Positions 1 to 10,908 of a DNA stretch of 64,000 nucleotides are shown piece after piece (the first letter of the stretch is position 1; each line of letters opens with the position of its first letter). Under the pieces are notes generated by a model, which saw nothing but the letters and a program-made list of their open reading frames with translations, was not told where the DNA came from and made no database searches. This DNA comes from Psychrobacter aestuarii (GTDB lineage Bacteria > Pseudomonadota > Gammaproteobacteria > Pseudomonadales > Moraxellaceae). Location: NCBI RefSeq assembly GCF_904846035.1, contig NZ_CAJGYT010000001.1, positions 2,170,001 through 2,234,000 on the forward strand, read 5' to 3'. Position numbers and translations under genes: made by a program.

Positions 1-253
1 CGTTACTCACTCGGCTCCTAACCTACCATAATAACTGTCTCATTCAGATGACGCGCTCATCTTGTCGCCGTATACCGCAAGCCTCCAATCACAAACGACC
101 GCTTTCTGTTGCTATGTTTGAGCCTTATGCTGGCATTTTGCCGCTGAGCTTTGGCATGGTGGGCACACATTCTTGATATGGATTAAGATGACCTATTTAG
201 CAGCGCTGCCCCATACGCTGCACAATAACGCATCTATGCCGCAAAAAAAGGTG
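1..253. other. Window start upstream of the ilv operon
   Basis: No complete gene. A 20-codon frame from ATG 114 to 176 could be read, but it is not enriched in Leu, Ile or Val codons as an attenuator leader would be, and no terminator/antiterminator pair was recognised. The ilv promoter should lie here. Confidence 0.35.
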
Positions 254-2086
254 ATGACAGTGACGCAAACCACGCAAAGTCCGAACATGACAGGACACAC
301 TCAAACGAGTGATGCCGCCAAGAATTTTGATAAAAAACAGCAAAAGCTTGCAGAAAACACTGCGCAGCCAGTGATGATGTCTGGTGCGGAGATGCTGGTA
401 CAAGCCCTAACCGATGAGGGAGTCAAATATATCTTTGGCTATCCAGGCGGTGCGGTACTGCACATTTATGATGCGCTGTTTAAGCAAGACAATGTCGAGC
501 ACATACTGGTGCGCCATGAACAAGCGGCAGGACACATGGCCGATGCTTACTCACGCGTGACGGGACAAACGGGCGTGGTCTTAGCAACCTCAGGCCCTGG
601 CGCGACCAATACGGTGACCTCAATTGCGACCGCGTTTATGGACTCAGTGCCGATGGTGGTCATTGCAGGTCAGGTGCCCAGTGGTCTGATTGGCGAAGAT
701 GCGTTCCAAGAAACGGACATGATTGGTGTCTCACGCCCTATCGTGAAGCACAGCTTTCAGGTGCGTCACCCAAGTGAAATCCCAACCATCGTTAAAAAAG
801 CCTTTTATATCGCGCAGTCAGGTCGCCCTGGTCCTGTGGTCATCGATGTACCAAAAGACATGACCGCGCCGAATGAAAAATATGTCTACGAGTACCCAGA
901 GGAGGTGTTTGTACGCTCATATCAGCCATCTATCAAAGGTCATCACGGTCAAATCAAAAAGGCGGTTGAAGCCTTACTTGATGCCAAGCGTCCTGCGGTC
1001 TACTCAGGTGGCGGTGTCATCTGGAGCAACGCGCATGAAGAGCTGACCGACCTTGCGCATCGCTTGAACCTACCTGTTACCAACACGCTGATGGGCTTAG
1101 GGGCATTTCCAGGCTCAGACAAGCAGTTCTTGGGTATGCTTGGCATGCACGGCACGTATGAAGCCAACATGACCATGCACCATGCGGATGTGATTTTGGC
1201 GGTAGGCGCACGTTTTGATGACCGCGTCACCAACAATGTCAAAAAGTTCTGCCCCAATGCGACCATTATTCATATCGACATTGATCCTGCTTCGATTTCT
1301 AAAACCATCTCAGCGCACATTCCTATCGTAGGGGATGTCAAGTCGGTGTTGACAGACATGCTAGAGATGATTGGTACCGACAAGCAGCTCGATGACAAAG
1401 CCCTAACCGATTGGTGGTCACAGATTGAAGAGTGGCGCTCGCGTCATGGTCTGCGCTATGACACCGATACTGAGCATGGCATCAAACCACAAAACGTCGT
1501 ACAAACGCTGTGCAAAATCACCAATGGTAATGCCATCATCACAAGTGACGTGGGTCAGCATCAGATGTTTGCAGCCCTGTACTACACCTATAATGAGCCG
1601 CGCCAATGGTTAAACTCAGGCGGTCTGGGCACGATGGGTGTAGGCTTGCCCTATGCGATGGCAGCCAAGCTTGCCTGTCCTGAGCGTGATGTGGTCTGTA
1701 TCACAGGTGAAGGCTCTATTCAGATGAATATCCAAGAGCTCTCGACCTGCTTGCAGTACGATTTGCCTGTCAAAATCTTGAACCTTAATAACGCCCAATT
1801 GGGTATGGTCAAGCAGTGGCAAGATATGCTCTATGAAGGCCGCCATGCGCAGTCTTACATGCAGTCATTGCCAGACTTTGTCAAACTGGCGGAAAGCTAT
1901 GGGCATGTGGGTATCAAGATTACGGACCCAGAAAAAATGGAAGAACAATTGGCAGAGGCGATGGCCATTAAAGACAAGCTGGTGTTTATTGATGTTTATG
2001 TCGATCGTAACGAGCATGTGTATCCGATGCAGATTGCAGGACAAGCCATGCGTGATATGTGGTTATCAAAAGGAGAGCGTACCTAA
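254..2086 (+). CDS. ilvI: Acetolactate synthase, large catalytic subunit
   Basis: This enzyme condenses two pyruvates, or pyruvate and 2-oxobutyrate, to acetohydroxy acids with thiamine diphosphate, the first common step of valine, leucine and isoleucine synthesis. Visible marks are the N-terminal [14 protein letters not shown] block, the catalytic-Glu segment [11 protein letters not shown], and the C-terminal cofactor-binding segment [12 protein letters not shown], where Glu replaces the Asp of the textbook GDG. The open frame reaches back to a TTG at 173, but homology starts only near [15 protein letters not shown] (about base 374). The purine-rich AAAAAAAGGTG at 243-253 suggests a start at ATG 254 or GTG 260; the exact start is uncertain. 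The stop overlaps the start of the small subunit by one base, so the two are translationally coupled. The symbol could equally be given as ilvB. Confidence 0.95.
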   Translation: MTVTQTTQSPNMTGHTQTSDAAKNFDKKQQKLAENTAQPVMMSGAEMLVQALTDEGVKYIFGYPGGAVLHIYDALFKQDNVEHILVRHEQAAGHMADAYSRVTGQTGVVLATSGPGATNTVTSIATAFMDSVPMVVIAGQVPSGLIGEDAFQETDMIGVSRPIVKHSFQVRHPSEIPTIVKKAFYIAQSGRPGPVVIDVPKDMTAPNEKYVYEYPEEVFVRSYQPSIKGHHGQIKKAVEALLDAKRPAVYSGGGVIWSNAHEELTDLAHRLNLPVTNTLMGLGAFPGSDKQFLGMLGMHGTYEANMTMHHADVILAVGARFDDRVTNNVKKFCPNATIIHIDIDPASISKTISAHIPIVGDVKSVLTDMLEMIGTDKQLDDKALTDWWSQIEEWRSRHGLRYDTDTEHGIKPQNVVQTLCKITNGNAIITSDVGQHQMFAALYYTYNEPRQWLNSGGLGTMGVGLPYAMAAKLACPERDVVCITGEGSIQMNIQELSTCLQYDLPVKILNLNNAQLGMVKQWQDMLYEGRHAQSYMQSLPDFVKLAESYGHVGIKITDPEKMEEQLAEAMAIKDKLVFIDVYVDRNEHVYPMQIAGQAMRDMWLSKGERT

Positions 2087-2580
2087 TGCAACAGCATCTG
2101 ATTTCGGTATTGATGGAAAACGAAGCAGGCTCTTTGTCACGCTTGGTCGGTCTGTTTTCACAGCGCGGTTATAACATTGAAACGCTCAATGTCGCGCCAA
2201 CAGAAGACCCAACCATTTCACGCTTGACGTTGACCACCATCACCTCGCCTGAAAAAATTGAGCAGATTACCAAGCAGCTGCACAAGCTGATTGAAGTGGT
2301 CAAAGTCATCAACCTATCTAACAATGTGCATGTCGAGCGCGAGCTGATGCTCATCAAAGTGCGTGCTACAGGCAGCGTACGCGAAGAGATTAAGCGCAGT
2401 GCAGATATTTTTCGTGCGCAGATTGTCGATGTGACCGCTAATCTATACACCATTCAAATCGTTGGTGATACCGCCAAACTCGATGGCTTTATCGACGTGA
2501 TTGGTCGTGAGCGTATCTTAGAAGTCGTACGCTCAGGGGTCATCGGTATCGCTCGCGGCGAAAAGACGCTCAGCTTATAA
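2086..2580 (+). CDS. ilvH: Acetolactate synthase, small regulatory subunit
   Basis: This is the regulatory subunit that activates the large subunit and confers feedback inhibition by valine. The protein of 164 residues opens with an ACT domain (ISVLMENEAGSLSRLVGLFS, then RGYNIETLNV), followed by the C-terminal ALS small-subunit domain ending in VRSGVIGIARGEKTL. The frame can be extended upstream to 2059, but ATG 2086 is chosen because it overlaps the large-subunit stop (TAATG), is preceded by AGGAGAG at about 2071-2077, and gives the usual family N-terminus MQQHLISV. It sits between the large subunit and ilvC in what looks like one operon. Confidence 0.95.
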   Translation: MQQHLISVLMENEAGSLSRLVGLFSQRGYNIETLNVAPTEDPTISRLTLTTITSPEKIEQITKQLHKLIEVVKVINLSNNVHVERELMLIKVRATGSVREEIKRSADIFRAQIVDVTANLYTIQIVGDTAKLDGFIDVIGRERILEVVRSGVIGIARGEKTLSL

Positions 2581-2679
2581 CTGGATTTACAAGATTATAT
2601 TTAGGATTTAAACGCAGTGTGGCTGGATGCTTACTATGCTAGGAGCATCACCACGCTCACTACCCATGGCTCTCCATGA

Positions 2680-3717
<1,038 letters not shown>

Positions 3718-3764
3718 GCAGAATTTGCTTTAGGCACTATACGAGACGTGTAGTCGCTGTTTTG

Positions 3765-3796
3765 CCCATGTTACCGCAAGGTGGCATGGGTTTTTT
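3765..3796 (+). terminator. Rho-independent terminator after ilvC
   Basis: CCCATGTTACC pairs with GGTGGCATGGG around a GCAA loop (one small internal mismatch), followed by six T residues. It closes the ilv transcription unit. Confidence 0.8.
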
Positions 3797-4047
3797 ATTG
3801 ACGGCGTGTTTTATTTAGCCGTACTGTCCTACAAGAGGCGGGGCGCTTGAAATGACATATTTTTGCCTCATATAAAGAAGCATCGCTTGCGGCGCGCCTT
3901 TAATCCTCATTGCTGTAAAAAAACAATGAGTAAAACGCTTTATAGCAACTGCTGATAGGATACATACCGCGCATAAGCGATATGCTGGCGATACTGTGCA
4001 GGCAGTACGTCAATAAACAGGTATGCTTTAAATATAGGTTGAGTGTT
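3797..4047. other. Intergenic region with no recognisable gene
   Basis: This stretch between the ilvC terminator and the next membrane-protein gene is AT-rich and lacks a credible reading frame. I see no repeat or RNA gene in it. It probably carries the promoter of the following gene. Confidence 0.4.
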
Positions 4048-4473
4048 GTGCAAATATCGTTTCCAGAATGGCTAGATGGGCAAGTGGCTTATGTGATGTT
4101 GAGTGCGTTGGTGGCCGTACTGATTGGTATAGAAGGGCGGATGCTCAAAAAAAATGACGGTGCCTTACCACGCAATACCTTGTTTCATGTCTTCTCGCTT
4201 ATCGATACGCTGTGGTTTTTCGTCTCGCTGACGGTACTGTACGCGGTGGATGGAATATCTATCATGACCAGTGTGCCTGTCGCCTATGCAATTTATACCA
4301 TATTTGGTTGGATATACGGTACGCGCTTGCTCAGACGCCGCGGCATTCCCGACTCACCAGAAGATTTGGTGATTCCGCCAAAGTATATTGCCTATAGTCA
4401 GTCGTTTGCACTGATATTTTTCGTTCTATGCTTGGTATCGCTCACACATTTTAGTTGGGCAGGGGTTTTTTAA
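4048..4473 (+). CDS. Hypothetical inner-membrane protein with four predicted helices
   Basis: I do not recognise this family. The protein has four hydrophobic segments: around YVMLSALVAVLIGIEG, TLWFFVSLTVLYAVDG, VPVAYAIYTIFGWIYG and FALIFFVLCLVSLTHF. Short charged loops lie between them, including RLLRRRGIPDSPEDL before the last helix. The frame is open from 3982, giving 163 residues. The upstream part MLAILCRQYVNKQVCF does not look like part of the membrane fold, so GTG at 4048 (protein beginning VQISFPEWLDG, about 141 residues) is a likely start, though no strong ribosome-binding site decides it. It stands alone between ilvC and the cold-shock gene. Function unknown; reality as a gene is supported by consistent hydrophobic periodicity. 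Confidence 0.6.
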   Translation: MQISFPEWLDGQVAYVMLSALVAVLIGIEGRMLKKNDGALPRNTLFHVFSLIDTLWFFVSLTVLYAVDGISIMTSVPVAYAIYTIFGWIYGTRLLRRRGIPDSPEDLVIPPKYIAYSQSFALIFFVLCLVSLTHFSWAGVF

Positions 4474-4510
4474 GGGTTTGGCAGGGGTTTGTGTTTGATT
4501 TTTAAGGTTA

Positions 4511-4725
4511 TTGACAAGTTACAAAACTCTTTAATTTAATCTTCTACATCCCATAAAAGCTGCTATACTAAGGTCGTACTTATGAGAAAGAGAACAAAAA
4601 TAATAGGGTATCATCAGATAGTTTATTATGCCTCACAAGGCATTTGCTCTTGGTTTATGTAAGTATTTATCAATCAATCAGTAGCGACAAATTCGCTGCG
4701 AATAGTTTAAGAGTTAGGAAAATAT
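4511..4725 (+). promoter_or_regulatory. Promoter and long 5' leader of the cold-shock gene
   Basis: A TATACT -10-like box lies at 4564-4569 and a TTGACA at 4511-4516; the two are too far apart to be one promoter, so the exact start is uncertain. Either way the untranslated leader is roughly 150 bases, as is usual for cspA-type genes, whose leader controls mRNA stability and translation at low temperature. GAGTTAGGAAAATAT before the ATG supplies the ribosome-binding site. Confidence 0.45.
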
Positions 4726-4938
4726 ATGTCTGATAAAGTTGAAGGCACTGTAAAGTGGTTTAATGAAGCTAAAGGTTTTGGTTTTATCGCTCAAGATAAC
4801 GGTGGACAAGATGTGTTCGCTCACTACAGCGCTATCCAAGGTAACGGTTTCAAAACCCTAGCCGAAGGTCAAAAAGTGTCTTTCATCTTAGGTGAAGGCA
4901 AAAAAGGCCCACAAGCTGAGCAAATCGAAGCTCTTTAA
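4726..4938 (+). CDS. Cold-shock protein, CspA family
   Basis: This is a 70-residue single cold-shock domain protein, the usual length of the family. It carries both nucleic-acid-binding motifs: RNP1 as KGFGFIAQ (about residues 16-23) and RNP2 as DVFAHYSAI (about 30-38). The start [14 protein letters not shown] is diagnostic. Such proteins bind single-stranded RNA and DNA and melt RNA secondary structure after a temperature drop. It is monocistronic with a long leader and its own terminator. Which csp paralogue it is cannot be told from sequence alone. Confidence 0.96.
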   Translation: MSDKVEGTVKWFNEAKGFGFIAQDNGGQDVFAHYSAIQGNGFKTLAEGQKVSFILGEGKKGPQAEQIEAL

Positions 4939-5053
4939 TCTTCACTGTTGAATAGATGTGACTGACGTATCAGACATTTTTATTTGCAAAAAGATTAGCG
5001 ACAAACAACACCACTGAGTGCGTTTGTACACCATATTGTATAGATTGTAATTC

Positions 5054-5083
5054 AAAAGCAACCTTTTTAAGGTTGCTTTTTTT
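5054..5083 (+). terminator. Terminator of the cold-shock gene
   Basis: AAAAGCAACC pairs with GGTTGCTTTT around a short TTTTTAA loop, followed by further T residues. The hairpin stands about 115 bases after the stop codon. Confidence 0.85.
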
Positions 5084-5724
5084 ATGCCTAAAATTTATAA
5101 ATCTAGAAAATAATTTTTATAAAAAACATCAAAAGACGTTTTTACTTATTTGAATAATAAAATGAATAGATGTCATAAGTATTCTGTTATACCGTTTTTT
5201 CTTTATAAATCTATTGCTTGCCGAAAAGCGTGATTTTAAAGACCTATATCCTAGGCGCTAAGATGCTGACACTGACTTGTAATCGCAACGTATGATGGTA
5301 ATATGAAGGTTTGCATGCGCATATGGCGATGATAGGTGATGGCATAGGGCAGGCGCTATAGCGCGAATAAAACAGGCGCATCCATATACAGATACAGCAT
5401 ACTTTTGTGGTAATGCCTTTTTATAAAAAGGTTATTATAAATAGGCAATTTGGCTACTGTTATCTTTCTTGCTGATATTAAGCGTTATGCTGGGTATTTT
5501 GGTTTTGCTGTATAGTAAATGGCGCGCTCATGGGTTACAAATAGATGACCCAGTGTTCATTGCACTGTCTTGACCTCGGTGGTGCGCTCACGCAAGATAC
5601 ATAGGGCGGCTTAAACACACAAGCACAGACATTCTGCTGCTGTTCGAGCATTTTTTTTAGTAATGTGTCCTCCGCATTTTGGAGGGTTTATTTTTTATTG
5701 ACAACAATTCATAAAGAGGAACGT
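5084..5724. other. Long intergenic region upstream of etfBA
   Basis: There are about 640 bases with no credible reading frame. Near the 3' end CCTCC (5669-5673) and GGAGG (5681-5685) form a short hairpin followed by a T-rich run just before etfB; it could be a weak terminator or a leader structure. I see no tRNA, insertion sequence or clear promoter pair. Confidence 0.4.
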
Positions 5725-6477
5725 ATGAAAGCATTAGTCGCGGTCAAGCGTGTCATTGATTATAACGTAAAGGTTCGTGTCAAGGCAGACCACTCAAGTG
5801 TGGATCTATCAAACACTAAAATGTCTATCAACCCCTTTGATGAAATCGCGGTAGAAGAAGCGGTACGCCTCAAAGAAAAAGGCGTGATTGATGAAATCAT
5901 CGTCGCTTCAATCGGTCCAAAAGAAGCGCAAGAGCAAATCCGTACCGCGTTGGCATTGGGTGCTGACCGTGGCGTGTTGGTGGTTACCGAAGACAAAACG
6001 CAGCCACTACAAGTCGCTAAAATCCTAAAGCAAATCGCTGACCAAGAAGGCACTGAGATTGTACTGCTCGGCAAACAGGCGATTGATGACGACAACAACC
6101 AAACCGGTCAGATGTTGGCGGCATTGATGGGTGTTGGTCAAGGTACGTTTGCTTCAGAAGTGGTCGTCGAAGGCGATAAAGTCAACGTCACCCGCGAAAT
6201 CGACGGTGGTCTACAGACCGTTGCACTTGACTTGCCAGCGATTATCACCACCGACTTGCGTTTGAACGAGCCACGCTTTGCCAAGCTACCAAACATCATG
6301 AAAGCGAAGAAAAAACCACTGGATGAGAAAACCCCAGCGGACTTTGGTGTTGACATGACCTCAAAGCAAGAAATCGTCAAGGTCGTGCCCCCTGCTGAGC
6401 GCAGTGCAGGCGTGAGAGTCGCCTCGGTCGATGAGCTGGTCGACAAGCTAAAAAATGAAGCGAAAGTAATCGGATAA
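5725..6477 (+). CDS. etfB: Electron transfer flavoprotein, beta subunit
   Basis: EtfB pairs with EtfA to pass electrons from acyl-CoA and other flavin dehydrogenases to ETF-ubiquinone oxidoreductase. The 250-residue protein starts [20 protein letters not shown] and has [16 protein letters not shown] and the AMP-binding region with [16 protein letters not shown], all typical of the beta subunit. A frame extension upstream to 5665 is rejected because AAAGAGGAACGT directly precedes ATG 5725. It lies 114 bases upstream of etfA in the same direction, so the two form an operon closed by the hairpin after etfA. Confidence 0.96.
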   Translation: MKALVAVKRVIDYNVKVRVKADHSSVDLSNTKMSINPFDEIAVEEAVRLKEKGVIDEIIVASIGPKEAQEQIRTALALGADRGVLVVTEDKTQPLQVAKILKQIADQEGTEIVLLGKQAIDDDNNQTGQMLAALMGVGQGTFASEVVVEGDKVNVTREIDGGLQTVALDLPAIITTDLRLNEPRFAKLPNIMKAKKKPLDEKTPADFGVDMTSKQEIVKVVPPAERSAGVRVASVDELVDKLKNEAKVIG

Positions 6478-6591
6478 TAGCGTCTGCTAACAACGATTGG
6501 GACAGGGCGGGTAAAGATACCAGTGACTGTGTCTACCGCGCTTGCCCAACAATCCACAGACGATGATGCGAATAACAAGAGGATAAAAATC

Positions 6592-7524
6592 ATGGCAATT
6601 TTGGTATATGCTGAGCATGACAATACCAGCGTAAAAAAAGCGACGCTAAGCACCGTTGCTGCAGCAAAACAAATGGGCGACGACGTACACGTATTGGTTG
6701 CAGGTAGCGACAACGAAGCGGCGACGAATGCAGCAGCACAGATTGAAGGCGTGAGCCGCGTACTGCGCGCTGACAATGCTGCCTACGCGCACCAAATGGC
6801 AGAGAACATCTCGCTACTGGTAGCAGACATCGCCGCAAACTACAGCCACATTGTAGCGCCAGCGACCACGACAGGTAAGAACTTTATGCCGCGTGTGGCC
6901 GCACTACTAGACGTCAGCATGCTGTCGGATGTGACCGCTGTCATCGACGCGCAAACCTTTGAGCGTCCTATCTATGCAGGTAACGCGACGGCAACGGTAA
7001 AAACAACTGAAGACAAAGTGGTCGTGACCGTACGTACGACGAGCTTCGACGCGGTTGCTGCGACTGGCGGCAGCGCAGAAGTTGAAACCCTAGACAACGT
7101 CCAAGACGCAGGTAAAGCAAGCTTCGTTAGCGAAGAGATGGCAAAATCTGACCGTCCAGAATTGACCTCGGCAGAAGTGGTCGTATCAGGCGGTCGCGCT
7201 TTAGCAAGTGGTGAAAACTTCACCAAATACATTGAGCCACTCGCTGATAAACTCGGCGCAGCCATCGGCGCATCACGCGCGGCTGTGGATGCTGGCTTTG
7301 TGCCGAATGATATGCAGGTCGGTCAGACAGGTAAAATCGTCGCGCCGCAGCTGTACATCGCCGCGGGTATCTCAGGTGCGATTCAGCATTTGGCAGGTAT
7401 GAAAGACTCTAAGGTGATTGTGGCGATTAACAATGACCCAGAAGCACCGATTGCAAGCGTTGCAGATTACTTCTTAGAAGCCGATTTGTTCGAGGCATTG
7501 CCTGAGCTGACCAGCAAAATCTAA
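6592..7524 (+). CDS. etfA: Electron transfer flavoprotein, alpha subunit
   Basis: The 310-residue alpha subunit binds the redox-active FAD of the EtfAB heterodimer. The N-terminal domain begins [20 protein letters not shown]. The C-terminal FAD-binding domain shows the family signature [20 protein letters not shown] followed by [19 protein letters not shown] 6592 is preceded by AAGAGGA at 6578-6584. The frame is open upstream to 6523, but that extension is not family-like. It is the second gene of etfBA. Confidence 0.96.
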   Translation: MAILVYAEHDNTSVKKATLSTVAAAKQMGDDVHVLVAGSDNEAATNAAAQIEGVSRVLRADNAAYAHQMAENISLLVADIAANYSHIVAPATTTGKNFMPRVAALLDVSMLSDVTAVIDAQTFERPIYAGNATATVKTTEDKVVVTVRTTSFDAVAATGGSAEVETLDNVQDAGKASFVSEEMAKSDRPELTSAEVVVSGGRALASGENFTKYIEPLADKLGAAIGASRAAVDAGFVPNDMQVGQTGKIVAPQLYIAAGISGAIQHLAGMKDSKVIVAINNDPEAPIASVADYFLEADLFEALPELTSKI

Positions 7525-7542
7525 AGTCTGCTCGCAAACCAT

Positions 7543-7573
7543 AAAAATCCCGCTAAGATAGCGGGATTTTTTT
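7543..7573 (+). terminator. Terminator after etfBA
   Basis: AAAAATCCCGCTA pairs with TAGCGGGATTTTT around a short loop, followed by T residues. Because it is nearly symmetrical it may also serve the converging minus-strand methyltransferase gene. Confidence 0.88.
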
Positions 7574-7592
7574 ATTTAAAAAAATATAAGCA

Positions 7593-8402
7593 TTAGGCGG
7601 TCAGGTGACGATAACTACGCTGGCGCAAGGTCTCGTATAAGCACAGTGCCCCTGCAATCGCGACATTAAGGCTTTCTTGTCCGTTTGGCTGTGGTAGCGC
7701 AATCGGGGTCGCCGAGTGTAGTAGGCTGGTATCCACGCCTTGACCTTCATTCCCCATCACCCATGCCAGAGGCGCACGCAAATCATGTTGATAAATCAGC
7801 GTGTCGGTGTGCGAGCTGGTGGCAAGGAGCGGGACGTTTACCTCAGATAAAATGCTATCAATAGACACATCTTCATAAATCGTCAACGCAAACTGTGCGC
7901 CCATACCTGCGCGTAAGGTCTTGGGTGACCATACTTGGGCGGTCATCGGCGTACAGATGACCGTATCAATACCAACGGCAGCTGCAGTGCGCAGCAGCGT
8001 GCCGACATTGCCGCTGTCTTGAACATCGTTAAGAATCAAGCAGTCGCTATCAATCGGCGCAAGGTTATGCGCTGGCGTGTCAATCAACGCCATGATATCA
8101 ACGCCAGTACCGAGTGTACGCACGTTTTGGTACACGGCATCGTCAAGGCATAAGATGGGCGTCTTGCCTGATTGTAGCTGGCGCAAAATCGCTTGCACTT
8201 CAGGATGGTGACAGCTTGATTCGGCAACCAATATCTGCGCCAATGGATAATCGCTACGCAGCGCCGCATCAATCAAATGCACGCCTTCGAGTACCGTTTG
8301 CTGCTGTTTTTTACGCTGCCGCGCTTGGGTTAATAGCGCTTTGATGCGTTTGATGGTCGGGTTTTTATCCGAGCGAATCGGCTCATGAGGGTATGCAGTC
8401 AT
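7593..8402 (-). CDS. RNA 2'-O-methyltransferase, TrmH/SpoU family
   Basis: This is a SPOUT-class enzyme expected to methylate a ribose 2'-OH in rRNA or tRNA with S-adenosylmethionine. The N-terminal part (NPTIKRIKALLTQARQRK, then LEGVHLIDAAL) is the substrate-binding region of the RlmB-like subgroup. The C-terminal knot shows the three SpoU motifs: NDVQDSGNVGTLLRTAAA, VMGNEGQGVD and LPQPNGQESLNVAIAG. About 269 residues from ATG 8402; an upstream in-frame start at 8432 adds MLLFRIKRPF and is less likely. It sits downstream of fbp on the same strand with about 60 bases between. The exact RNA target cannot be assigned from sequence. Confidence 0.88.
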   Translation of the reverse strand: MTAYPHEPIRSDKNPTIKRIKALLTQARQRKKQQQTVLEGVHLIDAALRSDYPLAQILVAESSCHHPEVQAILRQLQSGKTPILCLDDAVYQNVRTLGTGVDIMALIDTPAHNLAPIDSDCLILNDVQDSGNVGTLLRTAAAVGIDTVICTPMTAQVWSPKTLRAGMGAQFALTIYEDVSIDSILSEVNVPLLATSSHTDTLIYQHDLRAPLAWVMGNEGQGVDTSLLHSATPIALPQPNGQESLNVAIAGALCLYETLRQRSYRHLTA

Positions 8403-8464
8403 AAACGGGCGCTTTATCCTAAAAAGTAACAATCAATAAGGGCAATAGGGGTATTGTCCGAGGT

Positions 8465-9445
8465 TTAGCCTTGGTGCTGTAGGTGCAAAGTCTTGACGTA
8501 CTCGACTTCGTTTTTGCTGCCAAGTACCACAGGCACGCGCTGGTGAATGTCGGTTGGGGTGATGTCCAAGATACGCTGCGTGGCATCGGTTGCGCCGCCG
8601 CCTGCACGCTCAATCAGTAGGCTCATGGGGTTGGCCTCATACATCAGGCGCAATTTTCCCGCCTTGTGCGCGTATTTGGTATCAAATGGGTAGGTGAACA
8701 GACCACCACGGCATAGGATTCGATGCACGTCACCGACCATCGCAGCCACCCAGCGGGTGTTAAAGTCACGACCGCGCACGCCCGTTTCGCCAGCAATCAG
8801 CTCATCGATATATTGCTGCATGGGCGCAAGCCAGTAGCGGTAGTTTGAACTGTTAATCGCATATTCACTAGTATCGGCGGCGATTTGCACACGCTCATTG
8901 ACCATCACATAGTCGCCGCTGTCAGGGTCGAGGCTAAACATGACCACATCGCTATCAATGGTCAGTGCCAGCATGGTCGAGGTGCCGTACAGCAAGTAGC
9001 CAGCCGCCAACTGTTTGTGCCCATGCTGCAAAAAGTCAGTGTCTTCGATTTGCTCGCCTTGACGCTCGTAGGGCAAGACCGAAAAAATCGTACCGACCGC
9101 CATATTGATATCAATGTTCGATGAGCCATCAAGCGGGTCAAAGAGTACGAGCAGTTCACCGTCATTATTGGCAGGGGTGGCATGGTCCAGCTCTTCTGAG
9201 GCGACGCCTGCGCAATGCGTGTTTTGTGCTAAGGCGTCAAGCAGCATGTCATTGGCCAGCACGTCGAGCTTTTTTTGTTCTTCGCCTTGGACGTTTTGGT
9301 TGCCTGCCTCGCCCAAGATGTCCGCCAAAGCGCCTTTTTTGAGCAGGGCGGCGATGTCTTTGCCAATATCGGTAACGGTAGTAATCACGCTGCTGACAGC
9401 AGGGTAAATCTCTTGGGACTGTAGATAATGGGTCAAGGTGGTCAT
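8465..9445 (-). CDS. fbp: Fructose-1,6-bisphosphatase, class I
   Basis: The enzyme removes the 1-phosphate of fructose 1,6-bisphosphate in gluconeogenesis. At 326 residues it has the usual length, with the metal-binding signature [19 protein letters not shown] and the substrate-binding block [20 protein letters not shown] near the C-terminus, ending RAGGGATD. The upstream AGGAAATGTT before the ATG is a fair ribosome-binding site. It is divergent from pyrB. Its presence fits an organism growing on organic and amino acids. Confidence 0.96.
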   Translation of the reverse strand: MTTLTHYLQSQEIYPAVSSVITTVTDIGKDIAALLKKGALADILGEAGNQNVQGEEQKKLDVLANDMLLDALAQNTHCAGVASEELDHATPANNDGELLVLFDPLDGSSNIDINMAVGTIFSVLPYERQGEQIEDTDFLQHGHKQLAAGYLLYGTSTMLALTIDSDVVMFSLDPDSGDYVMVNERVQIAADTSEYAINSSNYRYWLAPMQQYIDELIAGETGVRGRDFNTRWVAAMVGDVHRILCRGGLFTYPFDTKYAHKAGKLRLMYEANPMSLLIERAGGGATDATQRILDITPTDIHQRVPVVLGSKNEVEYVKTLHLQHQG

Positions 9446-9550
9446 AACATTTCCTAATAAATGCGATTATAATAAAAAACAGCCGCGTGCAGGCTTGGTG
9501 TCAGCACAGTGCGGATGATGACAAATTCTGTCAATACACTCAGGGCGTCT

Positions 9551-9578
9551 TTGTCCCAACCATAAAATCAGCTACACT
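9551..9578 (+). promoter_or_regulatory. Possible sigma-70 promoter of pyrB
   Basis: TTGTCC (9551-9556) and TACACT (9573-9578) are separated by 16 bases in the divergent fbp-pyrB region. It would give a leader of about 165 bases. Assigned by eye only. Apart from this the 9446-9753 intergenic stretch shows nothing else. Confidence 0.4.
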
Positions 9579-9753
9579 ATAGGTATGAGTGCATCATCAA
9601 TGCTGCATGTGCGCACACTCACTACCATGGACAATGGAGCGCGGGCTGATAAGGTCACGGATATCATTGCGGTAAAGTGTAGCAAATAAGCGCCAAAAAG
9701 TCGTACTTATCATCGTATTGACTCAATATAAACCAACCATAAGACGTGTCATT

Positions 9754-10809
9754 ATGCCAACCTCGACCTCTACTGTTCCGCCCAGTGACTATGCCAAGCT
9801 TGATTCTGATACCATCCAGCACAAACTCGACACTTCGCTCAGCCGTCCACAGCTCAATGCTGACGGTGGCTTTCGGCACTTTTTGGGTGTGGAAGGCATG
9901 AGCCGTGCCCAATTGCAGGCGATTATTGATAAGGCGGAGACGTTTTTTGATGACAACAACCAGCTGATTAACCGTCCTGAGCTGGAAGGCTGCACGGTCA
10001 TGAACCTGTTTTTCGAGCCATCGACACGTACCCGCACCACGTTTGAGGTCGCTGAAAAGCGCCTTGGCGCAAATGTGCTGAATATCGATATCGCACGCTC
10101 AAGTACCAAAAAAGGCGAGAGTCTACGCGATACGCTGTGGAACTTGCAAGCGATGGCCGCCGATATCTTTGTCGTGCGTCATTCGGCATCAGGTGCGGCG
10201 CATTTTATGGCGACCGAAGTGACGCCCAATATCGCCATCATCAATGGCGGCGACGGCTGGCACGCACATCCGACCCAAGGCATGCTCGATATGCTGACCA
10301 TTCACCGTGAAGCACCGCGCCCCTTTAGCGAGCTGTCGGTCGCCATCATTGGCGATATCAAGCATTCGCGTGTGGCGCGCTCGGACATCAGCGCGTTACA
10401 AACACTGGGCGTCAAAGACATCCGCGTGATTGCTCCGCGTACTTTGTTGCCAAAAGGCATGGAGCGCTTTGGCGTGACGGTCTATGAAGACATTGATGAG
10501 TGCGTGGCTGATTGTGACGTCATCATGGGTCTGCGTATCCAAAACGAGCGTATTGGCTCGCCGCTGCTCGCGTCATCGAGCGAGTATTATAAGCATTATG
10601 GCATCACCCCTGAGCGCGTCGCGCGCGCCAAACCCGACGCCTTGGTCATGCACCCAGGTCCGATGAACCGCGGCGTTGAGATTGCCTCAAGTGTGGCGGA
10701 CGGTGATCAATCGGTGATTTTAAAGCAGGTCAATAACGGCATTGCTATTCGTATGGCGGTGCTGTCATTGGCAATGGAAGGACAGCGTGCCCACCAAGCC
10801 TCGCGCTAA
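9754..10809 (+). CDS. pyrB: Aspartate carbamoyltransferase, catalytic subunit
   Basis: PyrB joins carbamoyl phosphate and aspartate, the committed step of pyrimidine synthesis. Recognisable are the carbamoyl-phosphate loop [32 protein letters not shown], and the aspartate-domain [11 protein letters not shown]. The protein is about 351 residues from ATG 9754, or 363 from an upstream ATG at 9718. The N-terminal extension of roughly 40 residues before [13 protein letters not shown] is longer than in E. coli PyrB. This is the pattern of Pseudomonas-type enzymes, whose extended N-terminus helps bind nucleotide effectors and the inactive dihydroorotase partner. That partner is the next gene. Confidence 0.96.
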   Translation: MPTSTSTVPPSDYAKLDSDTIQHKLDTSLSRPQLNADGGFRHFLGVEGMSRAQLQAIIDKAETFFDDNNQLINRPELEGCTVMNLFFEPSTRTRTTFEVAEKRLGANVLNIDIARSSTKKGESLRDTLWNLQAMAADIFVVRHSASGAAHFMATEVTPNIAIINGGDGWHAHPTQGMLDMLTIHREAPRPFSELSVAIIGDIKHSRVARSDISALQTLGVKDIRVIAPRTLLPKGMERFGVTVYEDIDECVADCDVIMGLRIQNERIGSPLLASSSEYYKHYGITPERVARAKPDALVMHPGPMNRGVEIASSVADGDQSVILKQVNNGIAIRMAVLSLAMEGQRAHQASR

Positions 10810-10908
10810 GCAGAGGGCTGCCTGCCCGTTGACTGTATTTGGTCAAACGCTATTGGCAGCGCCTCGATTGGTTTTATTCTTTTTAGACACAATACGGTAA
10901 TAACGCTC

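Noticed and set aside
114..176. A 20-codon frame as a possible ilv leader peptide
   Set aside because: It has few branched-chain codons and no terminator/antiterminator structure follows.
5669..5700. CCTCC/GGAGG hairpin before etfB as an attenuator
   Set aside because: A five-base stem alone is weak, and no alternative pairing or leader peptide was found.
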